From contig JAYQIQ010000001.1 in assembly GCA_038141705.1 (NCBI GenBank), forward strand, positions 124,001 through 188,000: DNA of 64,000 nucleotides, written 5' to 3'. The notes beneath the pieces are model-generated. The model worked only from the letters and a program-made list of their open reading frames with translations. It was not told where the DNA came from and did no database searches. Positions 48,335-58,265 of the stretch are shown in pieces. Both the position numbers and the translations under genes were made by a program. How positions within the stretch are numbered: position 1 is the first letter of the stretch; each line of letters starts with the position of its first letter. The DNA comes from Eutrophomonas brisbanensis. Lineage in GTDB: Bacteria; Pseudomonadota; Gammaproteobacteria; Burkholderiales; Eutrophovitaceae.

Positions 48335-48706
48335 TTAAGGCTTCGGCGCCTCGACGTTTCCGCGCTCAAGCATACAAGACGAAAATCGCTCTCGTTGCCA
48401 AACGCCGTTCATCGCTCCCGCAATCGCTTCACTGGCAGCTCTTGGATTTCCTCCCCACCGCATCGCCGCGCGAGTCGTACAGGTGACCTCATCTCCGTTC
48501 TTGGTACATTTCGTGAGGTAATGATCATCACCGCTAAATCGTTGCAATGGGCTTACACCCTCGTCTTTGAACGCTATTTTTCTACAATCGGCCTTATCAG
48601 CGCGCACAAGCTTTTGGTCGTACTTCACCCCAGGCCTATTCCAGTTCGTGGACTCACAACCCGAGACTACAAAAACCAAACATAAGCTAAACAATAACGC
48701 GCGCAC
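48335..48706 (-). CDS. Small lipoprotein of unknown function
   Basis: This 123-residue protein has a typical lipoprotein signal peptide: a basic start, hydrophobic core and a lipobox ending VVSGC at about residue 17. The mature part holds four further cysteines (in KADCRK, LTKCTKNGDEVTC, SSCMLER), probably forming two disulfides in the periplasm, and an Ala/Gly-rich AASEAIAGAM. I do not recognise the family. It is convergent with the rhodanese gene and divergent from the cupin gene. Confidence 0.75.
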   Translation of the reverse strand: MRALLFSLCLVFVVSGCESTNWNRPGVKYDQKLVRADKADCRKIAFKDEGVSPLQRFSGDDHYLTKCTKNGDEVTCTTRAAMRWGGNPRAASEAIAGAMNGVWQRERFSSCMLERGNVEAPKP

Positions 48707-48840
48707 TCAATTCTCCTAAATATACTCTTACCCACAAAGGGTGCGTAATTTAACAAAAACCAAACCTCTCAGACAAAACAACAAATCCCCGAGTTCAATT
48801 TTCAGTACACTGCTACAAACGCCAACTAGGGTCGATACTT

Positions 48841-49312
48841 ATGAATGCTTTTACGCCAGCGCTTACTGAGGATCATAAAAAACTTCCGCCGATGGCCTCA
48901 CGCTTTATCCAGGCGAACTCCATTCCGTGGGAGTCCACACGTTATGAGGGAATTCAAACCAAAACTCTGCTCGTAGAACCCTCGAGTGGCTTACTCACCC
49001 TTCTCATGAAAATGGAATGCGGTTCAGTACTCCCAGATCATGAACATGTACAGATCGAGCAAACCTGGATCTTGGATGGAAGCCTCGTTTGCGATGAAGG
49101 CAGTTGTCACGCAGGCGAATTCGTCTGGAGACCAGCGGGAAGTCGCCATAAAGCATGGGCGGGACCCGCAAGGTGTGACACTACTTGGAATGTTTTTAAT
49201 GCCAAACAAATTCTTTGAGGCGAACGGCAGTGAGGTCGATTTTTTAGGAGAAGACTGGAATAAAAAATGGGCTGCCGCAAACGAAAGAAAACTAAACGCC
49301 CTCTTTGATTAA
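48841..49312 (+). CDS. Cupin (ChrR-like) protein (frameshifted at 49165)
   Basis: The protein is a single cupin domain. Metal ligands are likely in PDHEHVQIEQTWIL and in the final RPAGSRHKAW. The frame breaks at CCC (49165-49167); with CC it reads WAGPQGVTLLGMFLMPNKFFEAN and runs to 49312, giving about 156 residues. The N-terminal MASRFIQANSIPWE and the C-terminal WNKKWAA fit a family of small cupins found beside oxidoreductases. The SDR gene starts three bases downstream, so they form an operon. Function unknown; metal-dependent or ligand-binding role inferred. Confidence 0.78.
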
Positions 49313-49315
49313 GCG

Positions 49316-50103
49316 ATGAACCAATCGACGCATCAAGGTCTCCTCGAAGGCCAAACCGCACTAATCACTGGCGCTGGAAATGGGATCGGCGCGGCAATGG
49401 CAAAAACGTTTGCTGCCGAAGGAGCAAATTTAATTCTTACCGATATCAACCAAGAGGGATGTGAATCGACCTTAGCGAGCCTTTCTCACAATAAATCTAA
49501 CTCTCGCTACATCCAAGCAGATCTTAGTAACAAAACTGAACAGCGGCGACTGATCGATGCCATCAAAGACGATCTGATTACCTGTTTTATCCACTGCGCG
49601 AGCCCACGACGGTTGGAAAAAGACGTAGTGGATTCGGTATCGGAGGAAACCTGGGATGAAATGCTTGCGGTAAATGTGTCTGCCGGTTTTTTGATCGCGA
49701 GACATGTTTCTAAAAAACTTATCGAAAAAAATAAACCGGGAAACATCGTTTTCACCACATCGCTTCACGCAGAAACACCAAGGAACCTACCGCACTACAG
49801 CGCTTCGAAGGCAGCACAGACCATGGTCATGAAAGAGCTGGCCAAGTCCCTGGGTCGACATGGAATTCGAGTGAATGCGATTGCTCCAGGTGCGATCCCC
49901 GGAGGGGATTCAATGCCGCTGCTTCAGGTATCGAGCGCCTAGAAGCCTGTACAAGCATGGGTCGACTAGGGACACCAGAGGACGTCGCAAACGTTGCACT
50001 AGCGCTCGTTTGCGACAGGTTCTTTGGTTATGTCACGGGAGCCACGATCCCCGTCGATGGCGGACTTGCTCTTCACAATTGGATCGAACCGCCCGCGGTT
50101 TAA
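49316..50103 (+). CDS. Short-chain dehydrogenase/reductase (frameshifted near 49909)
   Basis: The protein has the SDR cofactor motif GAGNGIGAAM, the CASPRR loop, and the catalytic Ser and HYSASKA (Tyr-x3-Lys). The frame breaks at GGAGGGGATT: with one T more, it reads GGDFNAAASGIERLEACTSMGRLG and continues to the stop at 50103 (ending GLALHNWIEPPAV). Repaired length is about 262 residues. An Asp after the second strand (LTDIN) suggests NAD preference. Substrate unknown. It converges on pirin with a one-base gap. Confidence 0.88.
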
Positions 50104-50104
50104 C

Positions 50105-50958
50105 TTACTGCGTAAGTCGACCACTCTGGTAATCCTGGATCGCCTGATCGATTTCCTCTCGAGTATTCATGACAAAGGGGCCGTACTGAACAACGGGTTC
50201 GTTAATCGGATCGGCTGCCAAAAACAAAAATCGTGCACCACCCTCTCCCGCAGTTAAAAGAATTTCCTCGCCATTCGAGAGAATCACAGCAGTGCTTTTT
50301 CTGATACCGGAACGATCCTCACCTATCGATAAGTTTCCTTCGTATAGGTAGAGAAACGCACCGCGATTTGCCGCTATCGGTAATTCAAACTTCCCCCCGT
50401 CTTCTAATCCACATCATAAAACACGGGGTTTGTCGGAGAGACCGGCACCGGCCCTGACGTCACCGAGCCTCCAGAACTAAAGCTTCCGGCGATAACCTTA
50501 ACCTGACCGCCGTACTCGAGATCTACCACCGGAATACTTACCGCTGGGACATCTTTGTAGGACGGGTCCTTCATTTTGTGTGTGGCAGGCAGGTTAATCC
50601 AGAGCTGAAAGCCTCGCATACGACCCTCTGTTTGCTGAGGAATCTCGGAATGGATAATTCCACGCGCCGCACTCATCCATTGCACATCACCCGGCCCCAG
50701 ATCCCCTTTATTGCCAACACTATCCTCGTGACGCATATGACCATCGAGCATATACGTCACGGTCTCGAAACCTCGGTGCGGGTGAGACGGGAAACCTGCT
50801 ATGTAATCATCAGGGTTGTCTGAGAAAAATTCATCGAGCATTAGAAAAGGATCGATGCGCGCAAATTGCGTTGAACCGATGCTTCGTTTGAGCTTTACCC
50901 CTGCTCCATCACTGGTTGCCACCCCTTGGATCACACGCTCTATTTTTCGTATCGCCAT
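50105..50958 (-). CDS. Pirin family protein (frameshifted near 50406)
   Basis: The protein is a bicupin of the pirin family. The N-terminal cupin has the metal ligands in PSHPHRGFETVTYMLDG and the second conserved stretch SAARGIIHSE. The frame breaks after NPVFYDVD; with one more T (AA at 50406-50407) it reads DVDLEDGGKFELPIAANRGAF and joins the C-terminal cupin (LSNGEEILLTAGEGGARFLFL). Repaired length is about 284 residues. Pirins include quercetinase-like dioxygenases and redox-sensing regulators; the role here is not known. It is 10 bases behind the nitroreductase. Confidence 0.9.
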
Positions 50959-50968
50959 TTAATGCTTT

Positions 50969-51631
50969 CTATTGAATAAATTTTACAACCGAAGCAATGG
51001 ATTCTCGCTCGGTTCGGTAGCCATTGATCGGGTGCGTCGTATCTTCAAAACCAAAAGAGATTCCGCACACGAGATGTCGTTCTTTTCCGATATTAAGCGC
51101 TTCACGAACAACATCCGGATAACTCGCCAGTGCCGCTTGCGCAATGGTTGCAACCCCCAGCTCGTTAGCAACCAACATAAAAGATGAAACGTAGAGCCAA
51201 CAATCTACGGCCCCATAAACTCCGAGCTCACTCGGGACCGTTAAAAACATCACGTGAGGTGCCGCGAAAAATCGAAAGTTCTCCAAAGCCTGATCACGTG
51301 TGCGCTCCGCGTCTCCTTTTTCGATTCCCACGGATTTATAAAGCTGCAAACCACACACTTTACGACGATCGCGGTAGTCTCCCTCGTAGCGCTCTGGGAA
51401 CAAGAAATCGGGATTGGGAGTAACACCAGACGCAGCTTGTTTCTCTAATTTCTCCGATAACGTTTGAAGCGCTTCACCCGAGACAACATGCACATCCCAC
51501 GGCTGCGTGTTACACCACGACGGGGTTTTTTGTGCCGCCGTTAGTATTTTATGTATGAGATCAATCGGCACCGCATCCTGTTTAAAGCGGCGACAACTAT
51601 ATCGATTACTGAGTGCATCAATGACAGACAT
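50969..51631 (-). CDS. Nitroreductase family flavoprotein
   Basis: This 220-residue protein has the FMN-binding start SNRYSCRRFKQDAVP and TPSWCNTQPWDVHVV, plus the C-terminal GISFGFEDTTHPING. It resembles the 4-nitrobenzoate reductase group rather than NfsA/NfsB. Such enzymes use NAD(P)H to reduce nitro groups or quinones. It directly follows the AhpD-like gene (start one base before its stop) and precedes pirin by 10 bases, which places it in a small redox operon. Confidence 0.9.
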   Translation of the reverse strand: MSVIDALSNRYSCRRFKQDAVPIDLIHKILTAAQKTPSWCNTQPWDVHVVSGEALQTLSEKLEKQAASGVTPNPDFLFPERYEGDYRDRRKVCGLQLYKSVGIEKGDAERTRDQALENFRFFAAPHVMFLTVPSELGVYGAVDCWLYVSSFMLVANELGVATIAQAALASYPDVVREALNIGKERHLVCGISFGFEDTTHPINGYRTERESIASVVKFIQ

Positions 51632-52129
51632 TTATTTCACCTTTTTGGCTTTCGCTTTCTTGACTGCACTCTTCGCGATTTTTTTTGCAGTTTTAGGTTT
51701 TTTCCAAGGAGTCGCCTTTTGTTTTGATGCAAAGACTTCATCCACAGGAACCTGATATCCAATCACGAGTCGATTGCCTGCATTTGCTAGCGCCACGATT
51801 TCATTGAGCTCACCTAAAAGCTCATCATCCAACCCCTTCTTGCGCGCGGCAGCCGTATGCGTATTAATACAGTAAGTACAGTTATTCGTGATACTAACGG
51901 CGAGATAGATAAGCTCCTTGGTTAGCGGATCTAATCTCGAAGGCTTTAACATCACGTCCTTCATATTCTCCCAGAAGTGCTTGAGTGCAGGCGGATAGGA
52001 AGCGAGCGCTCTCCAGACGTTATTAACGAACTCTGTGTCTCGAGTCTTCATAATGTCATCGAAGACCTCACGCGCCTCTTTGGTAGCTTCCGAATAATTG
52101 ACGAGCTTTACCAGTGCATTTTTACCCAC
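51632..52129 (-). CDS. AhpD-like carboxymuconolactone decarboxylase family protein with a Lys-rich tail
   Basis: This 165-residue protein has an AhpD-type core with the redox motif NCTYCINTHTAAARKKG (CxxC with the nearby His). The core is followed by a tail of about 25 residues made almost only of Lys and Ala (TAKKIAKSAVKKAKAKKVK), like the C-terminus of bacterial histone H1-like proteins. The core suggests a disulfide peroxidase/reductase; the tail may bind nucleic acid or anionic surfaces. First gene of the operon with the nitroreductase and pirin; divergent from yciB. Confidence 0.88.
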   Translation of the reverse strand: MGKNALVKLVNYSEATKEAREVFDDIMKTRDTEFVNNVWRALASYPPALKHFWENMKDVMLKPSRLDPLTKELIYLAVSITNNCTYCINTHTAAARKKGLDDELLGELNEIVALANAGNRLVIGYQVPVDEVFASKQKATPWKKPKTAKKIAKSAVKKAKAKKVK

Positions 52130-52274
52130 GATTCATCCCCCTCCAAATAAACAGTCATTTTCAAGTTATAGGATAACGAAATTTCATTTAAAACGGTCGG
52201 CGATCCGCCTAGACCGTCACTTCGGTTTACAATACCAAAGAGCTCAGACAAACCCGTCCCGTAATGGAGTCCTC

Positions 52275-52820
52275 GTGAAATTCTTATTTGAAATTTTCCC
52301 AATCATCATTTTCTTTTTTGCTTTTAAGGCCTACGGAATTATGGCTGCCACTGCCGCCGCAATCGTTGCGACGATCTTGCAGGCTGGCTGGTCTTGGCTA
52401 AGGCGCGGTCGAATCGAAAAGATGATGATCATAAACCTTGCGGTGATTATCATTCTCGGAGGCGCAACACTGCTACTCAAAGATGAAACTTTTATCAAAT
52501 GGAAACCCACCGCTTTGTACTGGGCTTTCTCGATAATTTTATTTGTCGCAGATCTTGTCTTTAATAAAAATCTCATCAAGACCATGATGGGCTCTCAAAT
52601 GAGCCTGACCGATGGACTCTGGAGACGAGTAAACTTCAGTTGGGTGGCGTTTTTTATCTTTATGGGAGTCCTTAATCTTTATTTTGCATTTAATTTTGAT
52701 ACCGATACGTGGGTCAACTTCAAGCTATTCGGGGGTATGGGATTATTAATTCTCTTTGCGTTGGGACAGGCCGTCTTGCTCTCGAAACATATTAAGTTGC
52801 CCGAGGAAGGAAATAAGTAA
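52275..52820 (+). CDS. yciB: Inner membrane protein YciB (septation protein A family)
   Basis: This protein of 181 residues starts with GTG at 52275, chosen because GGAG lies at a proper distance and the product opens with the family start KFLFEIFPIIIFFFAFK; the frame is open further upstream but that part is not conserved. It has five or so membrane segments and the signature NKNLIKTMMG and WRRVNFSW. The family acts in envelope and division-related functions. It overlaps yciI by one base. Confidence 0.93.
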   Translation: MKFLFEIFPIIIFFFAFKAYGIMAATAAAIVATILQAGWSWLRRGRIEKMMIINLAVIIILGGATLLLKDETFIKWKPTALYWAFSIILFVADLVFNKNLIKTMMGSQMSLTDGLWRRVNFSWVAFFIFMGVLNLYFAFNFDTDTWVNFKLFGGMGLLILFALGQAVLLSKHIKLPEEGNK

Positions 52821-53119
52821 TGCTGTACGCAATCATTGGACATGAAGCCCCAGATGGCCTTGAGAAAAGAAAAAAAGTTAGAGCAGAACATCTATCGCGT
52901 ATTCAAGCGATGGTGGATGACGGAAGAATTGTTGCCGCAGGACCAATGCCCGCGATTGATAGTCCAGACCCAGGTCCAGCGGGTTTTTCCGGTAGCCTCA
53001 TCATCGCCGAATTTGAGTGTCTAGAGGATGCCAGAGCATGGATCAACGCTGACCCTTATGTAACACAAGGTGTTTTTGAGAGTGTTGACGTTAGACCTTT
53101 CAATAAAACGGTGCCGTGA
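52820..53119 (+). CDS. YciI-like protein
   Basis: This 99-residue ferredoxin-fold protein has the YciI core: LEKRKKVRAEHLSRIQ with the conserved His, the AAGPMP loop and DPYVTQGVFESVDVRPF. The His and Asp form a proposed active site, but no physiological reaction is established. It is coupled to yciB by overlapping start/stop and lies one base before bolA, the usual order in Burkholderiales. Confidence 0.92.
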   Translation: MLYAIIGHEAPDGLEKRKKVRAEHLSRIQAMVDDGRIVAAGPMPAIDSPDPGPAGFSGSLIIAEFECLEDARAWINADPYVTQGVFESVDVRPFNKTVP

Positions 53120-53120
53120 G

Positions 53121-53387
53121 ATGCTGGTTGAATTAATAAAGGATCGACTCGCCGATCTAGACCCTTCAGAAATCGATGTGTTTGACGATAGTGCTGCGCA
53201 CGCAGGACATGCCGGCGTACGAGAAACCGGCGGTGGGCATTTCGAGTTATTCATTGTTTCCTCAAAATTCGAAGGTCTAATGACCGTAAAACGCCACCGA
53301 ATGATTTACGACAAGCTCTCAGATTTGATGCCACACCAAATCCACGCACTATCGATACGTGCGTTAACACCTTCTGAGACCGACTAA
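53121..53387 (+). CDS. bolA: BolA family protein
   Basis: This 88-residue protein begins at the ATG at 53121, directly after the yciI stop. The BolA fold shows in HFELFIVSSKFEG, KRHRMIYDKL and HALSIRALTP. BolA proteins bind monothiol glutaredoxins and 2Fe-2S clusters and some act in iron handling. The subtype (BolA or IbaG) cannot be settled from this sequence alone. Likely cotranscribed with yciB-yciI. Confidence 0.9.
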   Translation: MLVELIKDRLADLDPSEIDVFDDSAAHAGHAGVRETGGGHFELFIVSSKFEGLMTVKRHRMIYDKLSDLMPHQIHALSIRALTPSETD

Positions 53388-53430
53388 TAAAAAAACGTCC
53401 CAATAACCTTAAGACATACAGGTCAACTTC

Positions 53431-54258
53431 ATGAACTCAATTTCGACAATTTCAAAATATTGTTTCGCTCTACTTATTTTCTCTGAGTACCGCCAACGCC
53501 AACGCAGACGATACCGATCCAATTGCTATCGTGAATGGAGTTGAAATACCAAAAGATTACTTTGAGATGCTTGTAAAAAGCCAAACGAGTCAGAGTCAGC
53601 AACAAGATACTCCACAATTTAGAAACGATTTACTCGAGGTTGTCATTACTCGAGAAATTCTTGCTCAAGAGGCACTCAAACGCCAGCTTGACTCGAACCG
53701 AGACTATCAACTCCAAATGGCGACGACAAAAGAGCAACTTTTGATCAACATGCTGTTTAAACAACTGGTCGATGAGTCAGAGCCGACAGAAGATCAAAAG
53801 CGAACTGAGTATGCTCGCTTAAAAAAGAGAATGCCAAATTAGAGGAAAAAGAATATTTGGTGCGACATATTTTGGTGGATGATATCGAGACCGCCAATAG
53901 TATTATCGAAAAGCTAAATTCAGGCTCTGAATTTAGCGATCTTGCAAAAGAATTTTCGACTGACACCAGCACGAAGGACTCAGGCGGAGATCTGGGTTGG
54001 TCCTCTCCAAACCGATTTGTAAAACCCTTCTCGGATGGGATGGTGCAATTAGCAAAAGGAGCAGTCTCTGCTACCCCAGTTCTCAGCAATTACGGCTATC
54101 ACGTCATCCAAGTGACGGATATCCGCGCATCGGACTTCCCACCCTACGAGGATATTCAAGATCAAATCAAAAAAGAACTAGTCGGAAAAGCGCGTGACGA
54201 TTTCATCACAAAACTTCGTGATCAATCGACTATTGAAAAATTAAACCCGAAAAACTAA
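53431..54258 (+). CDS. Parvulin-type periplasmic peptidyl-prolyl isomerase (two frame breaks)
   Basis: From the ATG at 53431 a signal sequence (SKYCFALLIF, then STANANA) leads into a SurA/PpiC-type helical N-domain (DDTDPIAIVNGVEIPKDYF) and a parvulin domain with VRHILVDDIETA, GSEFSDLAKEFSTD and GGDLGW. Breaks lie near 53480 (probably two bases missing from a CT repeat) and at the A6 run 53821-53826 (one short; repaired LKKENAKLEEKEYLVRHIL). Repaired length is about 276 residues. It helps fold exported proteins. It stands behind bolA, as is common in betaproteobacteria, and converges on purL. Confidence 0.88.
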
Positions 54259-54265
54259 GTAAGAC

Positions 54266-57200
54266 CTAGGCGACCCATCGTCGCGCATTTCGGAACATCT
54301 CGATCCAAGGGGCATCCTCGCCCCACTCTTTCGGGTGCCAAGAATTTTGGACGGATCGGAATACCCGCTCGGGATGCGGCATCATAATCGTGAAACGCCC
54401 ATCCCGCGACGTTAAGCCCGTAATTCCCTCTGGTGAACCGTTCGGATTCAATGGATAAGTTTCTGTAACGTTTCCGAAATTATCCACGTAACGTAACGAA
54501 ACATACGGTCTTGCCTGAGATAGTTGTTTCGCTGAATTAAACTCCGCGAATCCCTCACCATGCGCAGTCACGACTGGGATCCTCGAACCCTCCATGCCCT
54601 TGAAAAAAATCGATGGACTCTTCCCAATCTCCGTCATCACAAAGCGTGCCTCAAATTGCTCTGATCGATTGCGTACAAAGTGCGGCCAATGCTCAGTTCC
54701 CGGAATAATCTCGCGCAGATTCGACATCATCTGACATCCGTTACAGACCCCTAACGCAAAGGTATCTTGTCGCTTGAAAAATTTTTCGAATTCCGCTCTC
54801 GCCACTGGATTAAACAGAATGGATTTCGCCCAACCCTCGCCTGCCCCCAATACATCCCCAAAAGAAAAACCACCACAGGCAGCGAGACCAACGAAGCTAT
54901 CGAGACTGACTCGCTTCGACAAGATATCAGTCATATGAACATCAGTGGCTTCAAAACCTGCTCGATCAAAGGCTGCTGCCATCTCGATCTGACCATTCAC
55001 CCCTTGCTCTCTCAGAATCGCCACACGGGGACGTCGAGAGCTACGAGACTTGGTGGTTTTGGTAACGTTCGGATTATTGTTGAACGTAAGTTTTGTATGT
55101 AAACCGGGGTCATTTAACTCTAAAATCTGGTCATATTCTTGTTTCGCACAGTCTGGGTTATCACGTAAGCTCTGGATGCTATACGTCACCTTCGACCACA
55201 CTCGACGCAACTCATGACCCAATGCGCTGTAAACCTGTTTAGAACCCGCGTTGATGTTTAGACGACCCTGCTTGTTAATTCGACCGAGCTTCGATACATA
55301 GGCTTCTAAACCATACTTTCTGAAAATCTTTTGAACCGCGGGAAGATCTTTATCTTTTACCTGGATCACCGCACCGAGCTCTTCTGCGAAGAGCTTTGAA
55401 AGAATAATTTCCTTCTTGTCATCCGATCCCAGATCGAGCGTGACACCAATGTGTGACGCAAACATCATTTCAGCTATGGTTGCAAGTAATCCACCATCTG
55501 AACGATCGTGATACGCCTGAATGAGCGAGAGGTTATTGAGCGACTGGATCGCATCAAAAAAACCTCTCATCGCCTTAGGATCATCTAGATCTGGACTTTG
55601 GTTTCCGAGCTGATTAAAGGTCTGAGCAAGGACCGACCCACCAAGGCGATTCTTCCCACAACCTAAATCGATAAGCATCAACGATGTATCAACATCCGCT
55701 ACAAGCTGAGGTGTGAGCGTTTTTCGCACATCTTCAACCGGAGCAAACGCCGAGATAATGAGCGAAACCGGTGACACCACTTCCCGTTTTCCTTTTTTGT
55801 CCTCCCAAGAGGTTTTCATGGACATCGAATCCTTACCCACAGGAATACTAATTCCCAACGCTGGGCAAAGCTCCATGCCGACAGCTTTCACCGTATCGAA
55901 TAAGTTCGCATCCTCGCCAGGATGTCCCGCAGGTGCCATCCAATTTGCTGATAATTTTATCGATTGGATTCCCGGCTAAATTCGCTGCGGCGATATTGGT
56001 GATTGCCTCACCGACTGCCATACGCCCTGAAGCAGGAGCATCGATCAAAGCCAACGGAGTTCGCTCGCCGACGGTAAATGCCTCGCCTGCATAGGAATCA
56101 AACCCCATGGTTGTAACAGCTACATCACTCACTGGAACTTGCCACGGACCCACAAACTGATCACGCGAACACAATCCACCGACACTGCGATCACCTATCG
56201 AAATCAAGAATGTTTTATCAGCAACCGCCGGAAACGAAAGCACCCTTTCGATGGCGTCTGAAACCATAATTCGCCCTACATCTAAAACAGGGAGATTTAC
56301 TTTTACACGACGAACATCCCTTGTCATTTTTGGTGGCTTACCCAAAACAACCGATAGATCTAAGTCCACCGGCGCATTGCCAAATAATTTATCGCTGACA
56401 ACTAATTTTCCATCATCTGTAGCAGTACCTAATACAGAAAACGGACATCGCTCGCGTTCGCACAGAGCACGAAAATCCTCAAAGCGAGCGGGATCAACCG
56501 CTAACATGTAACGCTCTTGAGCTTCATTGCTCCATACTTGCATAGGAGTCATTCCTGGCTCCTCAGACGGGATATCTCTCAAGTTCACTCGAGCACCGCA
56601 ACCCGCATCGTTTACAAGCTCAGGGAGTGCATTTGACAGTCCCCCAGCGCCCACGTCGTGGATCGACACGATCGGATTTTCTTGTCCCAATGCCCAGCAT
56701 CGGTCAATGACTTCCTGACAACGACGTTGAATCTCAGGATTTCCCCTCTGAACCGAATCAAAATCGAGATCCGCATCGTTGGTCCCAGTCGCCATACTCG
56801 AAGCGGCTCCACCTCCCATACCGATCAACATCCCTGGTCCGCCCAACTGAACCAATAACGTGCCTTTTCCGAACTCTTCTTTAAAACATTGGCTATCCGT
56901 GATGTTTCCAATGCCGCCCGCAAGCATGATCGGTTTGTGATATCCGCGTGTCACACCCGAAACTTTTTGTTCAAACGTTCGAAAGTAACCAAATAAGTTA
57001 GGCCGTCCAAACTCGTTATTGAACGCAGCCCCACCGATCGGTCCATCTATCATGATGTCTAATGCAGAGGAAATACGATCCGGTTTTCCAATGTTTTTTA
57101 CTTCCCATGGCTCACCTTGATTTGGAATGCGAAGACTCGAGACAGAAAAACCGGTGAGCCCAGCTTTTGGTTTCGCGCCTTTACCAGTTGCACCTTCATC

Positions 57201-58172
57201 TCGAATTTCCCCACCAGACCCGGTAGCAGCGCCTGCGAATGGAGAAATCGCGGTAGGATGGTTATGCGTTTCCACCTTCATCAAAGTATGGGTCAACTCA
57301 TCTTGATTCCATCCATACACAGAATTTTTATTCGGCCGAAACTTGGAGACTCTACGCCCTTCCATAATGGCTGAGTTATCCGAGTAAGCAACAACCGTCC
57401 CCTGAGGAGTTCTGCGGTGTGTTTCGCGGATCATTTTGAATAATGAGTTCTCCTGCTTTTTACTATCAATAACCCAATCAGCATTAAAAATCTTGTGACG
57501 ACAATGCTCCGAGTTTGCCTGAGCGAACATCATGAGCTCTACATCAGTCGGGTTGCGATTGATTTTCTTGTAACTCTCAAATAAATAATCGATCTCATCC
57601 TCAGATAGCGCGAGCCCCATCTCAAGATTCGCGGCCTCGAGCCCACTGATACCGGCGTTTAATACGTCAATTTCACTCAATGGCTTCGGATCAAACTGCG
57701 AGAATAATTTCTCCACGTCGGAAATATCCAGAAGCACTGTTTCAGTCATTCGATCATGCAGGACAGAAGTAACAGCTAGTCTTTCTTTATTAGACAGCAA
57801 GGCGTTATTCTTCGTCACCACCTTCCAACCAATCCCTCGATCAATTCGAAGTACTTGCTGGAGCCCACAAACTTTTGCGATGTCAGTCGACTTCGTTGAC
57901 CAAGGAGAAATGGAACCAAGTCTCGGGATCACCACAAAATTCGGATTCCATTGGACGCCCCTTCGCCCACGCTCGGCTGCGCCATAGGTCAGAATTCGTT
58001 CTAACGTTCGTTGGTCCGCGTTCGATAATTCTGACGATAATTTTACAAAGTGCCAAAAGTCAGCCTTAATACCTATAACTTTCGGTACTATTTCCTGTAT
58101 CGCATTGAGGAACTTCTTGAGTCGAAAACTAGAAACAGCACTATGACCTCTCAAGAATAAAAGCTGCGACAT
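54266..58172 (-). CDS. purL: Phosphoribosylformylglycinamidine synthase PurL (frameshifted near 55955)
   Basis: PurL makes formylglycinamidine ribotide in purine synthesis. The start is set at the ATG at 58172 (MSQLLFLRGHSAVSSFRL); the frame is open for 18 more codons. The FGAM synthase half contains FAQANSEHCRHKIF, MKVETHNHPTAISPF and GVGGLS-like DVGAGGLSNALPEL; the amidotransferase half has the catalytic Cys in LGVCNGCQMM and the HGEGF motif. The frame changes at DKI near 55951-55957, where the family reads KLSANWMAPAGHPGEDA; a net loss of two or five bases in an AT-rich repeat is simplest. Repaired length is about 1,300 residues. The enzyme is needed for purine synthesis, so an artefact is likely. 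Confidence 0.95.
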
Positions 58173-58265
58173 TAGATTCGTGGATTTGAAATATGAGAAA
58201 GCGTGATTATAGCGGACAAAAGACAATTCCTACTCGTATAGCCGAACGTAACATATACTAAACAT

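Noticed and set aside
53388..53430. Terminator between bolA and the parvulin gene
   Set aside because: There is an A-rich tract but no stable stem that I could pair.
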